From: Actinomycetes bacterium
GTDB taxonomy: Bacteria > Actinomycetota > Acidimicrobiia > IMCC26256 > JANYLB01
Reading direction: 5' to 3'
Length of the DNA: 32,339 nt
NCBI GenBank assembly: GCA_025363815.1
Contig: JANYLB010000035.1
Coordinates: 1-32,339 of the forward strand
The notes beneath the pieces were generated by a model. That model did not search any database and was not told the DNA's origin. It saw only the letters and a program-made list of their open reading frames with translations. Numbering within the stretch: the stretch's first letter is position 1; each line of letters begins with the position of its first letter. Below are positions 24,827 to 32,339 of this stretch, piece by piece. Both the position numbers and the translations under genes were made by a program.

Positions 24827-25372
24827 TCAGGTGCGGTAGAGGCCGCGGGCCTGCAACCGCTCCTTCTCCTCTTGGGAGACCTCGACGTTGCTCGGCGTGA
24901 GCAGGAAGACCTGGTCGGCCACCCGCTGCATCGACCCACCGACCGCGTAAGCGAGGCCGCTGGAGAAGTCGATCAGGCGGCGCTGAAGATCGCGCGCTAG
25001 CCCCTGCAGGTTGAGGATCACCGGCTGGTCAGCCTTCAGGCGGTCGCCTACCTCCTGCGCGTCATTGAAGCCCTGCGGCTCGACGACGTGCACCCGGGCC
25101 GAGGTCATCGCGATCGCACGGATCGATCCGGTGCGGGGCAGGTCGTCGCGCTCACGCGCCGACTCGCGCGGAACCGCGCGCACTGTCGGCGCGGGTTCGG
25201 CGACGCGAGGATCGACCGCTACCGCGGTGTCGCCCGCGGACTCAATCCGACGCGCGTGCGTCGGCGGGTCGTCTTCTTCGTACGCTTCATAGCCGTCGTA
25301 GTCGTACTCGTAACCTTCTGGATCGTCCTGAAGGCCGAGATAGACCATCGTTCGGCGCCACATGGAAGCCAT
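24827..25372 (-). CDS. sepF: Cell division protein SepF
   Basis: Membrane anchor of FtsZ in organisms without FtsA, 181 residues. Seen: an N-terminal short amphipathic helix (MASMWRRTMVYLGL), an acidic, Tyr-rich linker (YEYDYDGYEAYEEDD), and the C-terminal dimerisation/FtsZ-binding domain with VILNLQGL and RRLIDFSSGLAYAVGGSMQRV followed by DQVFLLTPSNVEV. The ATG at 25372 has AAGGAG upstream; the frame is open further but this start yields the family N-terminus. No ftsA is present in this cluster, which agrees with SepF being the anchor. Confidence 0.93.
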   Translation of the reverse strand: MASMWRRTMVYLGLQDDPEGYEYDYDGYEAYEEDDPPTHARRIESAGDTAVAVDPRVAEPAPTVRAVPRESARERDDLPRTGSIRAIAMTSARVHVVEPQGFNDAQEVGDRLKADQPVILNLQGLARDLQRRLIDFSSGLAYAVGGSMQRVADQVFLLTPSNVEVSQEEKERLQARGLYRT

Positions 25373-25434
25373 GTCGCTCCTTCCTCTTCGCCAGACTATC
25401 GCCCGTACTGCCCGAAGTGGCGACTCTCCAGGCC

Positions 25435-26091
25435 TCACATGACCGGAGGCCGGGCACCGAACAACGCCCTGCCCACGCGCACGATCGTTGCGCCTTCCTC
25501 GATCGCCACCTCGAAGTCGCCGCTCATCCCCATCGAGAGCTCGTCGACCTCGAGCCGCTGGGCCAGCTCACGCAGCTCGGCGAAGTACGGCCGTGAATCC
25601 CGGTCGAGCGGTGGAATGGTCATCAACCCACCGACCTGCAAATCGAGCGCGCGGAGCGCGTCCGTGAGCGCGCTCGCTGCGTCGGGATCACATCCGCCCT
25701 TCTGGCGCTCCCTGGCGACGTTCACCTCGATGAGGACTCGCGCACCCGGCGCGCGTCGCGCGATCGCCGCGCCCAGCTCCTGGCTATCGACGGAGTGCCA
25801 CAGCGTGACCCGCGGCGCGAGCACGCCGACCTTGTTGCGTTGAAGGCGCCCGAGGAAATGCCATCGGGGTGCGGGCACGCAGCCATCGAGCTCCGCCGCT
25901 TTCGCAACGAGCTCCTGGGCGCGATTCTCGCCGTAGTCGACGAGGCCTGCCCCGAGGGTCTCTACGAGCACGGCCGCCGGAACCGTCTTGGCCGCGCCGA
26001 GGAGCAGCACCGTCGCAGAATCACGCCCGGCCCGGCCCGCCGCCGCGTCGATCTGGCCTCGCACCCGGGCGAGGTTCGCCAATGCACTCAA
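25435..26091 (-). CDS. Pyridoxal phosphate homeostasis protein (YggS/PROSC family)
   Basis: PLP-binding protein with a TIM-barrel fold that keeps free PLP and amino-acid pools in balance; it has no known catalytic activity. 218 residues. Seen: the PLP-lysine motif LLGAAKTVP (A-A-K in place of the common V-S-K), the GENRAQELVAK block, WHFLGRLQRNKV, and SMGMSGDFEVAIEEGATIVRVG at the end. The start is TTG 26091, which overlaps the pgeF stop (TTGA), so translation is probably coupled. It lies 62 bases before sepF. Confidence 0.9.
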   Translation of the reverse strand: MSALANLARVRGQIDAAAGRAGRDSATVLLLGAAKTVPAAVLVETLGAGLVDYGENRAQELVAKAAELDGCVPAPRWHFLGRLQRNKVGVLAPRVTLWHSVDSQELGAAIARRAPGARVLIEVNVARERQKGGCDPDAASALTDALRALDLQVGGLMTIPPLDRDSRPYFAELRELAQRLEVDELSMGMSGDFEVAIEEGATIVRVGRALFGARPPVM

Positions 26092-26786
26092 TTCAGGACC
26101 GCGACCACGGCCTGGCGACCGGTAATGCCGTCGCGACGGTAGGAGAAGTGATCAGCCGAAGCCGAGGTGCACACGTCGAGATCTTCGATGATCCCGACTC
26201 CGGCGCGCTCGAGCGAACGGCGCACGGCCATCGGAACGTCGAGCGCGGGGGCACCGCTACCGGTTCGCGACGCGACCTCGGATCCGAGCCGCGAGGCGAG
26301 GCGCCCGAGGAGATCAGGACCGAACTCGTACTGGGCCGGATGGATGCACGGCCCGAGGAGGGCGCGCACTGGTCCGCGGCCTGTCGCCCGGAGCGCGGCC
26401 ACGGCGGCTTCGATCACACCCTGGTCGAGGCCCGACCAGCCGGCGTGCACAACTCCGATCGCGGTGTCGTTTGCGAGCGCGATCGGGGCGCAATCAGCCG
26501 TGAGGACGACGAGCGGTCGTTGCGGCGCCGCGGTGACACAGGCGTCGGCCTCGGCAGGTGGGCGTTTCGGGTCGCCCGTGGCCACCGCGACACCGTGGAC
26601 CTGGTGGAGCCAGACCCACGCATCCGGGTCTGGAGGCACCGATGGTGCCTCGGCCCCGAGCTCGGCCGCGAGCCGGACGCGGTTCCGACCCACCATCACC
26701 GGATCATCGCCGACGTGGTCGGCGAGGTTGTTGGAAGCATATGGACCCGCCGACCCACCACCCCGTCGGTCGGTGAACCACACCAT
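26088..26786 (-). CDS. Laccase-domain / PgeF (YfiH, DUF152) protein
   Basis: Family of zinc enzymes acting on purine nucleosides (phosphorylase/deaminase) and also proposed to edit peptidoglycan precursors. 232 residues. Seen: VWFTDRRGGGSAGPYASNNL, WLHQVHG (first His), VVLTADCAPI (Cys), GVVHAGWSG (second His) and LGPCIHPAQYEFG; the Zn ligands are intact. Start: ATG 26786 begins at the conserved fold, but GTG 26813 is also in frame and neither has a clear ribosome site; the frame upstream overlaps ftsZ. It lies between ftsZ and yggS, as in many actinobacteria. Confidence 0.9.
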   Translation of the reverse strand: MVWFTDRRGGGSAGPYASNNLADHVGDDPVMVGRNRVRLAAELGAEAPSVPPDPDAWVWLHQVHGVAVATGDPKRPPAEADACVTAAPQRPLVVLTADCAPIALANDTAIGVVHAGWSGLDQGVIEAAVAALRATGRGPVRALLGPCIHPAQYEFGPDLLGRLASRLGSEVASRTGSGAPALDVPMAVRRSLERAGVGIIEDLDVCTSASADHFSYRRDGITGRQAVVAVLN

Positions 26787-26862
26787 CGCCGGACCAAGCT
26801 CACGACGGATCACGTCGTCACACCGGCGCTCCCCTCGACCGCTGTGCAGGGAGTGGCGTGGA

Positions 26863-27930
26863 TCAGCGGAGGAACTCGGGCACGTCAAAGTCGTCGTCGC
26901 CGAGGGCATCGGTCTCGCTGCCACCGAAAGCATCGTCTTCGGCTCGCAGGCCGAGGGGGGCATCAGCCCGACGTTCGCCCTCGTAGCGATCGAAGCCCGC
27001 GGCGATGACGGTGAGGCGCACCTCGTCGCCGAGCGCGTCGTCGATGACGGCACCGAAGATGATGTTGGCATCGGGATGCGCGGCCTGGGCGATGATCTCG
27101 GCCGCCTCGTTCACCTCGAACAGGCCGAGGTCCGATGGACCAGAAACGTTGAGCAGGATCCCACGCGCGCCTTCGATGCTCGCCTCGAGCAGCGGGCTCG
27201 AGATCGCGGAGCGGGCGGCCGCGACCGAGCGGCCGTCGCCCGACGCGTATCCGATGCCCATCAGCGCCGAACCGGCATTCGTCATGATCATCTTCACATC
27301 GGCGAAATCGGTGTTGATCAGGCCGGGTGTCGTGATCAGATCCGTGATCCCCTGAACACCCTGGAGCAGGACCTCGTCGGCCATCTTGAACGCGTTGAGC
27401 ATCGAGGTCTTCTCATCGGAGACCTGGAGCAGGCGGTCGTTCGGGATGATGATGAGGGTGTCGACCTTCTCCTTAAGGCGCTGGATGCCGCTCTCGGCCT
27501 GCACTGAGCGCCGCCGTCCTTCGAATGTGAACGGACGGGTCACGACACCGATCGTCAACGCACCAATGCTCTTCGCGATCTCGGCGATGATCGGCGCGCC
27601 ACCCGTGCCGGTACCTCCGCCTTTGCCGGCGGTGATGAAGACCATGTCGGCGCCCTTGAGCACCTCTTCGATCTCTTCCCGGTGCTCCTCGGCCGCCTGG
27701 CGGCCGACATCGGGATCGGAGCCCGCGCCGAGGCCCCTGGTCAGCTGACGGCCGACGTCGAGCTTGACGTCGGCATCGCTCATCAGGAGCGCTTGGGCAT
27801 CGGTGTTGACGGCGATGAACTCGACGCCTTTCAGGCCGGCGTCGATCATGCGGTTCACGGCGTTGCACCCGCCGCCGCCGACGCCCACCACCTTGATCAC
27901 AGCCAGATAGTTCTGCGGCGCAGCGAGCAT
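26863..27930 (-). CDS. ftsZ: Cell division protein FtsZ
   Basis: Tubulin-like GTPase forming the Z ring. 355 residues, short for the family. Seen: [13 protein letters not shown] near the start, tubulin signature GGGTGTG at 104-110, NDRLLQ, the T7 loop region with [20 protein letters not shown], and the conserved C-terminal peptide DVPEFLR at the end. The linker between core and C-terminal peptide is only about 30 residues and acidic. The ATG at 27930 has AGAGGA upstream. A promoter (28077-28105) and structured leader lie in the 222-base gap behind ftsQ. Confidence 0.98.
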   Translation of the reverse strand: MLAAPQNYLAVIKVVGVGGGGCNAVNRMIDAGLKGVEFIAVNTDAQALLMSDADVKLDVGRQLTRGLGAGSDPDVGRQAAEEHREEIEEVLKGADMVFITAGKGGGTGTGGAPIIAEIAKSIGALTIGVVTRPFTFEGRRRSVQAESGIQRLKEKVDTLIIIPNDRLLQVSDEKTSMLNAFKMADEVLLQGVQGITDLITTPGLINTDFADVKMIMTNAGSALMGIGYASGDGRSVAAARSAISSPLLEASIEGARGILLNVSGPSDLGLFEVNEAAEIIAQAAHPDANIIFGAVIDDALGDEVRLTVIAAGFDRYEGERRADAPLGLRAEDDAFGGSETDALGDDDFDVPEFLR

Positions 27931-27966
27931 CGGGAGTCCTCTTCGTTCGGTGGTGCTACAGACAGC

Positions 27967-28003
27967 TTCAATGGTGCAGGGTCAATTCAATGGTGCAGGT
28001 CAA
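27967..28003. repeat. Tandem 18/19-bp duplication in the ftsZ leader
   Basis: TTCAATGGTGCAGG-GTCAA (27967-27985) and TTCAATGGTGCAGG-TCAA (27986-28003) are adjacent copies differing by one base insertion. Read on the minus strand each begins TTGACC and ends CATTGAA. The units lie between the palindrome and the ftsZ ribosome-binding site. Confidence 0.85.
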
Positions 28004-28009
28004 TACGTC

Positions 28010-28062
28010 CAGGTTTTCACAACCCTCGACCTCAAGTTCAACTTGAGAGTTATGTAAACCTG
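28010..28062. promoter_or_regulatory. Nested inverted repeat in the ftsZ leader
   Basis: The inner part is CTCAAGTT-C-AACTTGAG (28031-28047), a perfect 8-bp inverted repeat about a single base. Around it lie CAGGTTT (28010-28016) and AAACCTG (28056-28062), a second perfect 7-bp inverted pair. It sits downstream of the predicted transcription start, so it may work as a DNA operator or as leader RNA structure. Confidence 0.7.
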
Positions 28063-28076
28063 TGGTAATGGTGAAG

Positions 28077-28105
28077 ACTGTACCCCTCGGCCACGACAGG
28101 GTCAA
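28077..28105 (-). promoter_or_regulatory. Predicted ftsZ promoter
   Basis: On the minus strand, TTGACC (28100-28105), a 17-base spacer and TACAGT (28077-28082) form a good housekeeping promoter. Transcription would start near 28070, giving a leader of about 140 bases before ftsZ. Confidence 0.65.
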
Positions 28106-28152
28106 CGACCGCCCACCTCGAGCGTTTCCACGCGCCAGGGCACGCCCCTTTC

Positions 28153-28968
28153 TCATCCTCCGGTAGCGGGCGCCGACGGCACCCGTACGTCGAGGTAGCC
28201 GACGCTGTGGTCGAGCGCCCCGAGCACCGCTACCGCCGCGATCGACTTGGCCCGTATATCGGTTATCGCACCCAGCCGTACCGAACCGACCGACGGCCAA
28301 CCCCCCGCACCGTCACGGAGCCCGAGGATCGCCTCGCCGTGTTCGATCGTCACCGTCGCGACCTGCGAACGCAGCGCCTCCGTCAGCGCGCCGAGCAGGG
28401 TCACCGCGCCGACCGGACGCACGCGCTCGCCGACGCGGGGCAGCGGACCGAGCCCCCGGATCTCCGGTAGGCCGGCCGCCGGCGACTTCCCCTTCTCTAT
28501 GACTCGGCCCAGAGCATCGACGAACACGACCGGGCCCGGTGGGCCGCCCTTGCGCACCGGCATCGAGACCCAGGCCGCCGGATCGCGCTCGGTGACCTTG
28601 ATGGTTACGGTGCCGGGGAACGAGCGGGACACCTTCGCCGACGCGATGCGAGGCAACGCCTCCACCCGTGCCCGCGCGGCGCCGGTGTCGACGAAGGTCA
28701 GGGCGTCGCCATGGTGGATCCCCGATGCCGCGACGATCGCGGCGACCGACACGCCTCTTGTCCCGCTGACCTCGACGTGGTCGACGTCCAGGGCGGCGGA
28801 CTCGATCACGAGCCAGACAAGGCCCAGCGCCCCGAGAAACGCGATGACGAACAGGACGAGTCGGAGCCTGCGCTGACCCTGTTCGCGTACGACGGCGACG
28901 CGGCGGGCCCGGATGCGCGGGTCGATCGGCTCCTTCGCCCGGTCAGAAGCAGGGGGCACAGTTGTCAC
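28153..28968 (-). CDS. ftsQ: Cell division protein FtsQ
   Basis: Bitopic divisome protein, 271 residues. Seen: a basic cytoplasmic N-terminus, one membrane helix at about 36-56, then a POTRA-like domain (VDHVEVSGTRGVSVAAIVAAS), the FtsQ segment LPRIASAKVSRSFPGTVTIKVTERDPAAWV, and VVFVDALGRVIEKG. The GTG at 28968 overlaps the murB stop (GTGA). Topology and context (murC-murB-ftsQ-ftsZ) agree. It shows the expected low conservation in the C-terminal half. Confidence 0.93.
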   Translation of the reverse strand: MTTVPPASDRAKEPIDPRIRARRVAVVREQGQRRLRLVLFVIAFLGALGLVWLVIESAALDVDHVEVSGTRGVSVAAIVAASGIHHGDALTFVDTGAARARVEALPRIASAKVSRSFPGTVTIKVTERDPAAWVSMPVRKGGPPGPVVFVDALGRVIEKGKSPAAGLPEIRGLGPLPRVGERVRPVGAVTLLGALTEALRSQVATVTIEHGEAILGLRDGAGGWPSVGSVRLGAITDIRAKSIAAVAVLGALDHSVGYLDVRVPSAPATGG

Positions 28969-29900
28969 GATCGATCTCCGAAGCCGACCATCCGCAGCTC
29001 GGCAACGAGGCGGATCCCGGTCTCCGACTCGACCCGGCGCTGCACCGCGACCACTAGGTCACGGACGTCAGATGCCCGAGCACCCGCTTCGGCCTGGATG
29101 AAGTTCGCGTGCTTCTCGGAAACAATGGCGCCGCCCGATCGCAGGCCCTTGAGACCGCAGGCGTCGATCAGGCGACCGGCAGAGTCATTCAGCGGGTTGG
29201 CGAACACCGATCCGGCATTGGCCCCCCCTGGCTGGTGCTCCCGCCGCCAACGGACGATCTCGGCTACGCGAGCCTCGCACCGCGCCGGATCGTCTGGCCA
29301 CACTGTGAGCTCGGCCCGCACCACGAGATCGGAATCGCCTACATCAGAGTGGCGATACCCGAACTCGAACGCGTCGGCCGATCGCGCTACCGGCGCAGCC
29401 CCCGCGCCGAGATCGGCGACCCAGGCCCGCACGAGAACCTCGCAGGTCTCTCGGCCGTGGCCGCCGGCATTCATCCGCACCGCGCCCCCTACAGAGCCCG
29501 GGATGCCGACGAGGAACTCGAGCCCGGTGAGGCCAGCGGCAGCCGATCGGCGCGCCAGCACCGGAAGCGCCACCGCGCCACCGGCAGTCACGGTCGACTC
29601 TCCCAGCTCCACCTCGTCGAAGGAGCCGTCGAGAACGATGACGATCCCCGCGAAGCCCTCGTCGGCGACGAGCAGATTCGAGCCTCGGCCGATGACGAGC
29701 ACCGGTGGCAGATGCTCGGCGACCACCTCGGTGACGGCTTCGAGCTCGGCCTCGGTGCCGATCCGTACCAGCGCGGCCACCGGTCCTCCGATTCGATAGG
29801 TGACGAGGTCGGCGATCGACGCGTCGGGTGTCACCCGCGCGCCGCGCGAGGTCAACGTCGCGAGTGCCATCCCGAGGCTCCCGCGGCGAGGCGCCGTCAT
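28965..29900 (-). CDS. murB: UDP-N-acetylenolpyruvoylglucosamine reductase
   Basis: FAD enzyme reducing UDP-GlcNAc-enolpyruvate to UDP-MurNAc, 311 residues. Seen: the FAD domain with YRIGGPVAALVRIGTEAEL, VIGRGSNLLVADEGF, LTGLEFLVGIPGSVGGAVRMNAGG (written here as a family signature in pieces), the catalytic Ser in NAGSVFANP, and the C-terminal GLKGLRSGGAIVSEKHANFI, ending in a conserved Glu segment (RLVAELRMVG). The ATG at 29900 overlaps the murC stop (ATGA). Confidence 0.96.
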   Translation of the reverse strand: MTAPRRGSLGMALATLTSRGARVTPDASIADLVTYRIGGPVAALVRIGTEAELEAVTEVVAEHLPPVLVIGRGSNLLVADEGFAGIVIVLDGSFDEVELGESTVTAGGAVALPVLARRSAAAGLTGLEFLVGIPGSVGGAVRMNAGGHGRETCEVLVRAWVADLGAGAAPVARSADAFEFGYRHSDVGDSDLVVRAELTVWPDDPARCEARVAEIVRWRREHQPGGANAGSVFANPLNDSAGRLIDACGLKGLRSGGAIVSEKHANFIQAEAGARASDVRDLVVAVQRRVESETGIRLVAELRMVGFGDRS

Positions 29901-31300
29901 CGAGCGTTTCTCGCCGCGATCTCGTCGGGGAGGGTCGTCAGGTCACCCGCGCCGAGCGTGAGCAGGAGGTCGCCGGGACGAACGTATGCAGCTACGCGCT
30001 CCGCGAGCTCGGTCCGACGGGGAAAGTACGCGACCGGCAGACTCGGATGCGCGTCGAGAACGCAGCGCAGGAGGAGACGGCCCGAGATTCCGGGAACCGG
30101 GTCTTCACCTGCCGGGTAGATGTCGGTGAGGATCAGCTGGTCGGCATCGCCGAACGCGTCGGCGAACTCACGCCAGAGGCGACCGGTCCGGCTGTAGCGA
30201 TGGGGCTGGAACGCGACCACGACCCGGGGCCAACCACTCTCGCGAGCAGCCCGGATCGTCTGGATGATCTCACCGGGAAGATGCGCGTAGTCGTCGACGA
30301 TCGTGACGCCCGCCACCTCACCCCGAAACTGGAACCGTCGCGCCACACCCCCGAACGCTCCGAGCGCGTTGGCAATCGCGTCGAACTCGATACCGAGCTC
30401 GGTGGCCATCGCTGCCGCGCCCGCCGCGTTCAACGCGTTGTGGCGACCGGGTACAGGGAGCGCGATGGGTCCGAGCTCCCGGCGGCCCCGGTGGAGCGTG
30501 TAACGACTCCCGACTCGGCCGGGTTCGTAGCCGGTGATCCGGTAGTCGGCGTCGTCGGACCACCCGTAGGTGCAGGCATCGGGCAGGACCGCCACCATCT
30601 CCCGCAGGATCGGATCGTCGAGACACACCACCTTCGGACCAGGCACCCGGCCCAGAAAGTCGGAGAAGGCCCGGATCATGGTGTCGAAGTCGCCGTAGTG
30701 GTCGAGATGGTCGGGCTCCACGTTGGTGACAATGGCCGCCTCGACGCCGAGCTCCAGGAAGGTACCGTCACTCTCGTCGGCCTCGACGACCATCCAATCA
30801 CCGTCGTCATACGCTGCATTGGTACCGACCTCGTTCAGCTCCCCGCCGATGATGAAGCTCGGATGGGTCCCCGCGGCGCGTAGGACAAGCGCGAGCATCG
30901 ACGATGTCGTCGTCTTCCCGTGTACGCCTGCAACCGCGACCGCGCGGGTCGTCGCGACGATGGCCGCGAGCACCTCCGCGCGCCGCAGAACCGGAATCCC
31001 GGCCGCCTCGGCGGCGCGGACCTCGACGTTGGCATGCGGCACCGCGGTCGAGATCGCGACCGCATCGGCATCGGCGGGAACGTTCTCGCGGGCATGACCG
31101 ACCGAGATGTCGACGCCGGCCAGCCGCAAACGGTCGAGCCCCGGTGATTCCTTCAAATCGGATCCGCTGACCTGATGACCCATTCCGGCGAGCACGAGCG
31201 CGATGGCGCTCATCCCTGCGCCACCGATGCCGACGATGTGGACGCGCGTCGGCTCCCTAAGCACGAACCGGTCAGTAGGCACGGGCTGGTCAGTAGGCAC
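29897..31300 (-). CDS. murC: UDP-N-acetylmuramate--L-alanine ligase
   Basis: First Mur ligase; adds L-Ala to UDP-MurNAc with ATP. 467 residues. Seen: an N-terminal Rossmann domain HIVGIGGAGMSAIA, the P-loop GVHGKTTT at 125-132, ADESDGTFL, VTNVEPDHLDHYGDF, RHNALNAAGA, and the C-terminal FQPHRYSRTGRLW. The loop DDYAHLPGEI departs from the usual DDYAHHPTE. The GTG at 31300 has GAGGAG seven bases upstream and overlaps the murG stop by 11 bases; an in-frame GTG at 31282 sits in the second copy of a 13-bp repeat. The longer frame to 31573 is antisense or in murG and is not used. Confidence 0.95.
   Translation of the reverse strand: MPTDQPVPTDRFVLREPTRVHIVGIGGAGMSAIALVLAGMGHQVSGSDLKESPGLDRLRLAGVDISVGHARENVPADADAVAISTAVPHANVEVRAAEAAGIPVLRRAEVLAAIVATTRAVAVAGVHGKTTTSSMLALVLRAAGTHPSFIIGGELNEVGTNAAYDDGDWMVVEADESDGTFLELGVEAAIVTNVEPDHLDHYGDFDTMIRAFSDFLGRVPGPKVVCLDDPILREMVAVLPDACTYGWSDDADYRITGYEPGRVGSRYTLHRGRRELGPIALPVPGRHNALNAAGAAAMATELGIEFDAIANALGAFGGVARRFQFRGEVAGVTIVDDYAHLPGEIIQTIRAARESGWPRVVVAFQPHRYSRTGRLWREFADAFGDADQLILTDIYPAGEDPVPGISGRLLLRCVLDAHPSLPVAYFPRRTELAERVAAYVRPGDLLLTLGAGDLTTLPDEIAARNAR
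31270..31300. repeat. 13-bp direct repeat at the murG/murC junction (18-bp period)
   Basis: GGTCAGTAGGCAC occurs at 31270-31282 and 31288-31300. Read on the minus strand each is GTGCCTACTGACC and gives an in-frame GTG start for murC. The upstream copy also encodes the last residues and stop of murG. Confidence 0.8.
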
Positions 31301-32339
31301 GGGCGGTCTCCTCGACCAGATCAGCGAGCCGATCCGCGGCGTCCGGTCGTCCGAGCGTGAGCGCCGCCTTCCCCATCGCTTGGAGTCGGCTCGGCTCCGC
31401 CAGCAACGGCGAGAGTTCGGCGTCGAGTCGGGAGGCGTTGCATTCGGCGTCGGCCACCAAGATCGCGGCACCGGCATCGACGAGCACTCGGGCGTTTCGG
31501 GTCTGGTGATCACCCGGAGATCCCGACAATGGCACGAGCAGCGACGGGACCCCGCTGGCTGTGAGCTCCGCAACTGTGCTCGCGCCCGACCGACCGACCA
31601 CGATCGTCACCCGTGAGAGCAGAGCGGCGACGTCGCTCTCGTAGGCGACCAACTGGTAGTCAAGGGTGTCGTCGGCGTGTCGCAGCGCAGTCAGGCGGGC
31701 GAGGGAATCATCGACATGGCTCGGCCCACACACGTGGTGCACCACGACATCGGCTCGGCCCCGCCATCGGTCGTAGAGGCCAATGGCCGCCCGGTTAACC
31801 GTCCGCGCGCCCTGGCTTCCACCCATGAACAAGACCAGCGGCGGATCCTGCGGCCGCCGCTCGATCGCTCGGAGATCGGCTCGCACGGGGTTGCCGACAA
31901 GGGTCGCGCCTTTCAACGCCGTGGTCGGCAAGGAGGTCGCGGCGCGCGCTCCGAGCCACACGCCGATGCGGTTACCCAGCCCCGGCGCGGCATCACGGTC
32001 GTGCACGACAGTGGGCCTCCGAAGCAGTCGAGCCGCGACCACCGTGGGGAGCGCGGCGTAGCTCCCGAACCCCACGACGACTGCGGGCCGGTAGCGGCGA
32101 ATCAGGAACACCGCGCGGATCGTCGCCTGCATGGCTTCCCAGATCGTCACCAGATTGGACAGGGTGAGTCGTCTTCGAAGGCCGCGTCCGGGAAGGAGAT
32201 CGATCGCGTATCCCGCCTCGGGCACGACGGTCGCCTCAAGGTGCCCGCGTGCGCCGACGAAGCGGATCGACGCGGGGTCGTGCCCCCGCGCCACGAGCGC
32301 GTCGGCAAGCGCGATGGCCGGGTAGAGGTGACCACCCGT
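31290..32339 (-). CDS. murG: MurG glycosyltransferase (5' end missing)
   Basis: Adds GlcNAc to lipid I to make lipid II at the inner face of the membrane; GT28. Only the first few residues are lost: the window begins with TGGHLYPAIALADAL, the N-terminal G-loop GGTGGH. Seen further: VVVGFGSYAALP, HDRDAAPGLGNR (family usually HEQN), LFMGGSQGARTVN, and the donor motif GASTVAELTASGVPSLLVPL with the conserved Glu, then GDHQTRNA. Translation reads through to a TGA at 31290-31292, where murC overlaps. No reading-frame break. Confidence 0.95.
   Translation of the reverse strand, partial: TGGHLYPAIALADALVARGHDPASIRFVGARGHLEATVVPEAGYAIDLLPGRGLRRRLTLSNLVTIWEAMQATIRAVFLIRRYRPAVVVGFGSYAALPTVVAARLLRRPTVVHDRDAAPGLGNRIGVWLGARAATSLPTTALKGATLVGNPVRADLRAIERRPQDPPLVLFMGGSQGARTVNRAAIGLYDRWRGRADVVVHHVCGPSHVDDSLARLTALRHADDTLDYQLVAYESDVAALLSRVTIVVGRSGASTVAELTASGVPSLLVPLSGSPGDHQTRNARVLVDAGAAILVADAECNASRLDAELSPLLAEPSRLQAMGKAALTLGRPDAADRLADLVEETARAY

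Noticed and set aside
1..32339. CRISPR arrays, insertion sequences, tRNA or rRNA genes, prophage
   Set aside because: No regularly spaced repeats, transposase-like frames, terminal inverted repeats or tRNA-like stretches were seen; nearly all sequence is assigned to conserved genes.

Overview
This is a high-GC bacterial chromosome segment, almost completely coding, with the gene order and gene content of Actinomycetota. Three sets of evidence point there: a thrS / HIT / pgsA / acyltransferase / pimA block as in mycobacteria; a murG-murC-murB-ftsQ-ftsZ-pgeF-yggS-sepF-yggT-divIVA / ileS / DksA-like-lspA-rluD block as in Streptomyces and relatives; and genes for mycothiol (mshC) and coenzyme F420 (npdG). 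The divergence of several proteins and the frequent GTG starts suggest a deep branch such as Acidimicrobiia, but that placement is an inference. No mobile element, CRISPR array, tRNA or rRNA was seen. Both ends cut genes: an inositol-phosphatase-family gene at base 1 and murG at base 32339.

Bases 1-8254 (mostly minus strand) hold the phosphatidylinositol mannoside block. Reading with transcription it runs thrS, HIT hydrolase, a two-helix membrane protein, (convergent lipoprotein), pgsA, PIM acyltransferase, pimA and an archaeal-type inositol phosphatase. A 464-residue lipoprotein on the plus strand and the two-helix protein split the HIT-pgsA junction that is direct in mycobacteria. Bases 8353-12366 hold a SRPBCC protein, npdG-mshC, a SAM methyltransferase and an alpha/beta hydrolase.

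Bases 12386-20099 hold dnaE, an alkaline-phosphatase-superfamily phosphodiesterase, a divergent Rrf2 regulator, and the DksA-like / lspA / rluD operon, which has a well-formed sigma70-type promoter. An inverted pair of DnaA-box-like sequences lies just upstream of dnaE. Bases 20290-23430 are ileS, the large plus-strand gene here, which converges on divIVA.

Bases 23451-32339 are the division and cell-wall cluster on the minus strand, with stop/start overlaps of 4 to 11 bases from murG to ftsQ. The 222-base ftsQ-ftsZ gap is the largest non-coding stretch. It contains a good promoter, a nested inverted repeat in the predicted leader, and an 18/19-bp tandem duplication. No stretch above 300 bases lacks a gene.

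I see no wholly new multi-gene system. The best leads are the ftsZ leader architecture, the DnaA-box pair before dnaE, a histone-tail/DksA fusion lacking one zinc ligand, short in-frame tandem duplications that multiply possible start codons at pimA, rluD and murC, and the unknown lipoprotein pair inside the PIM cluster.
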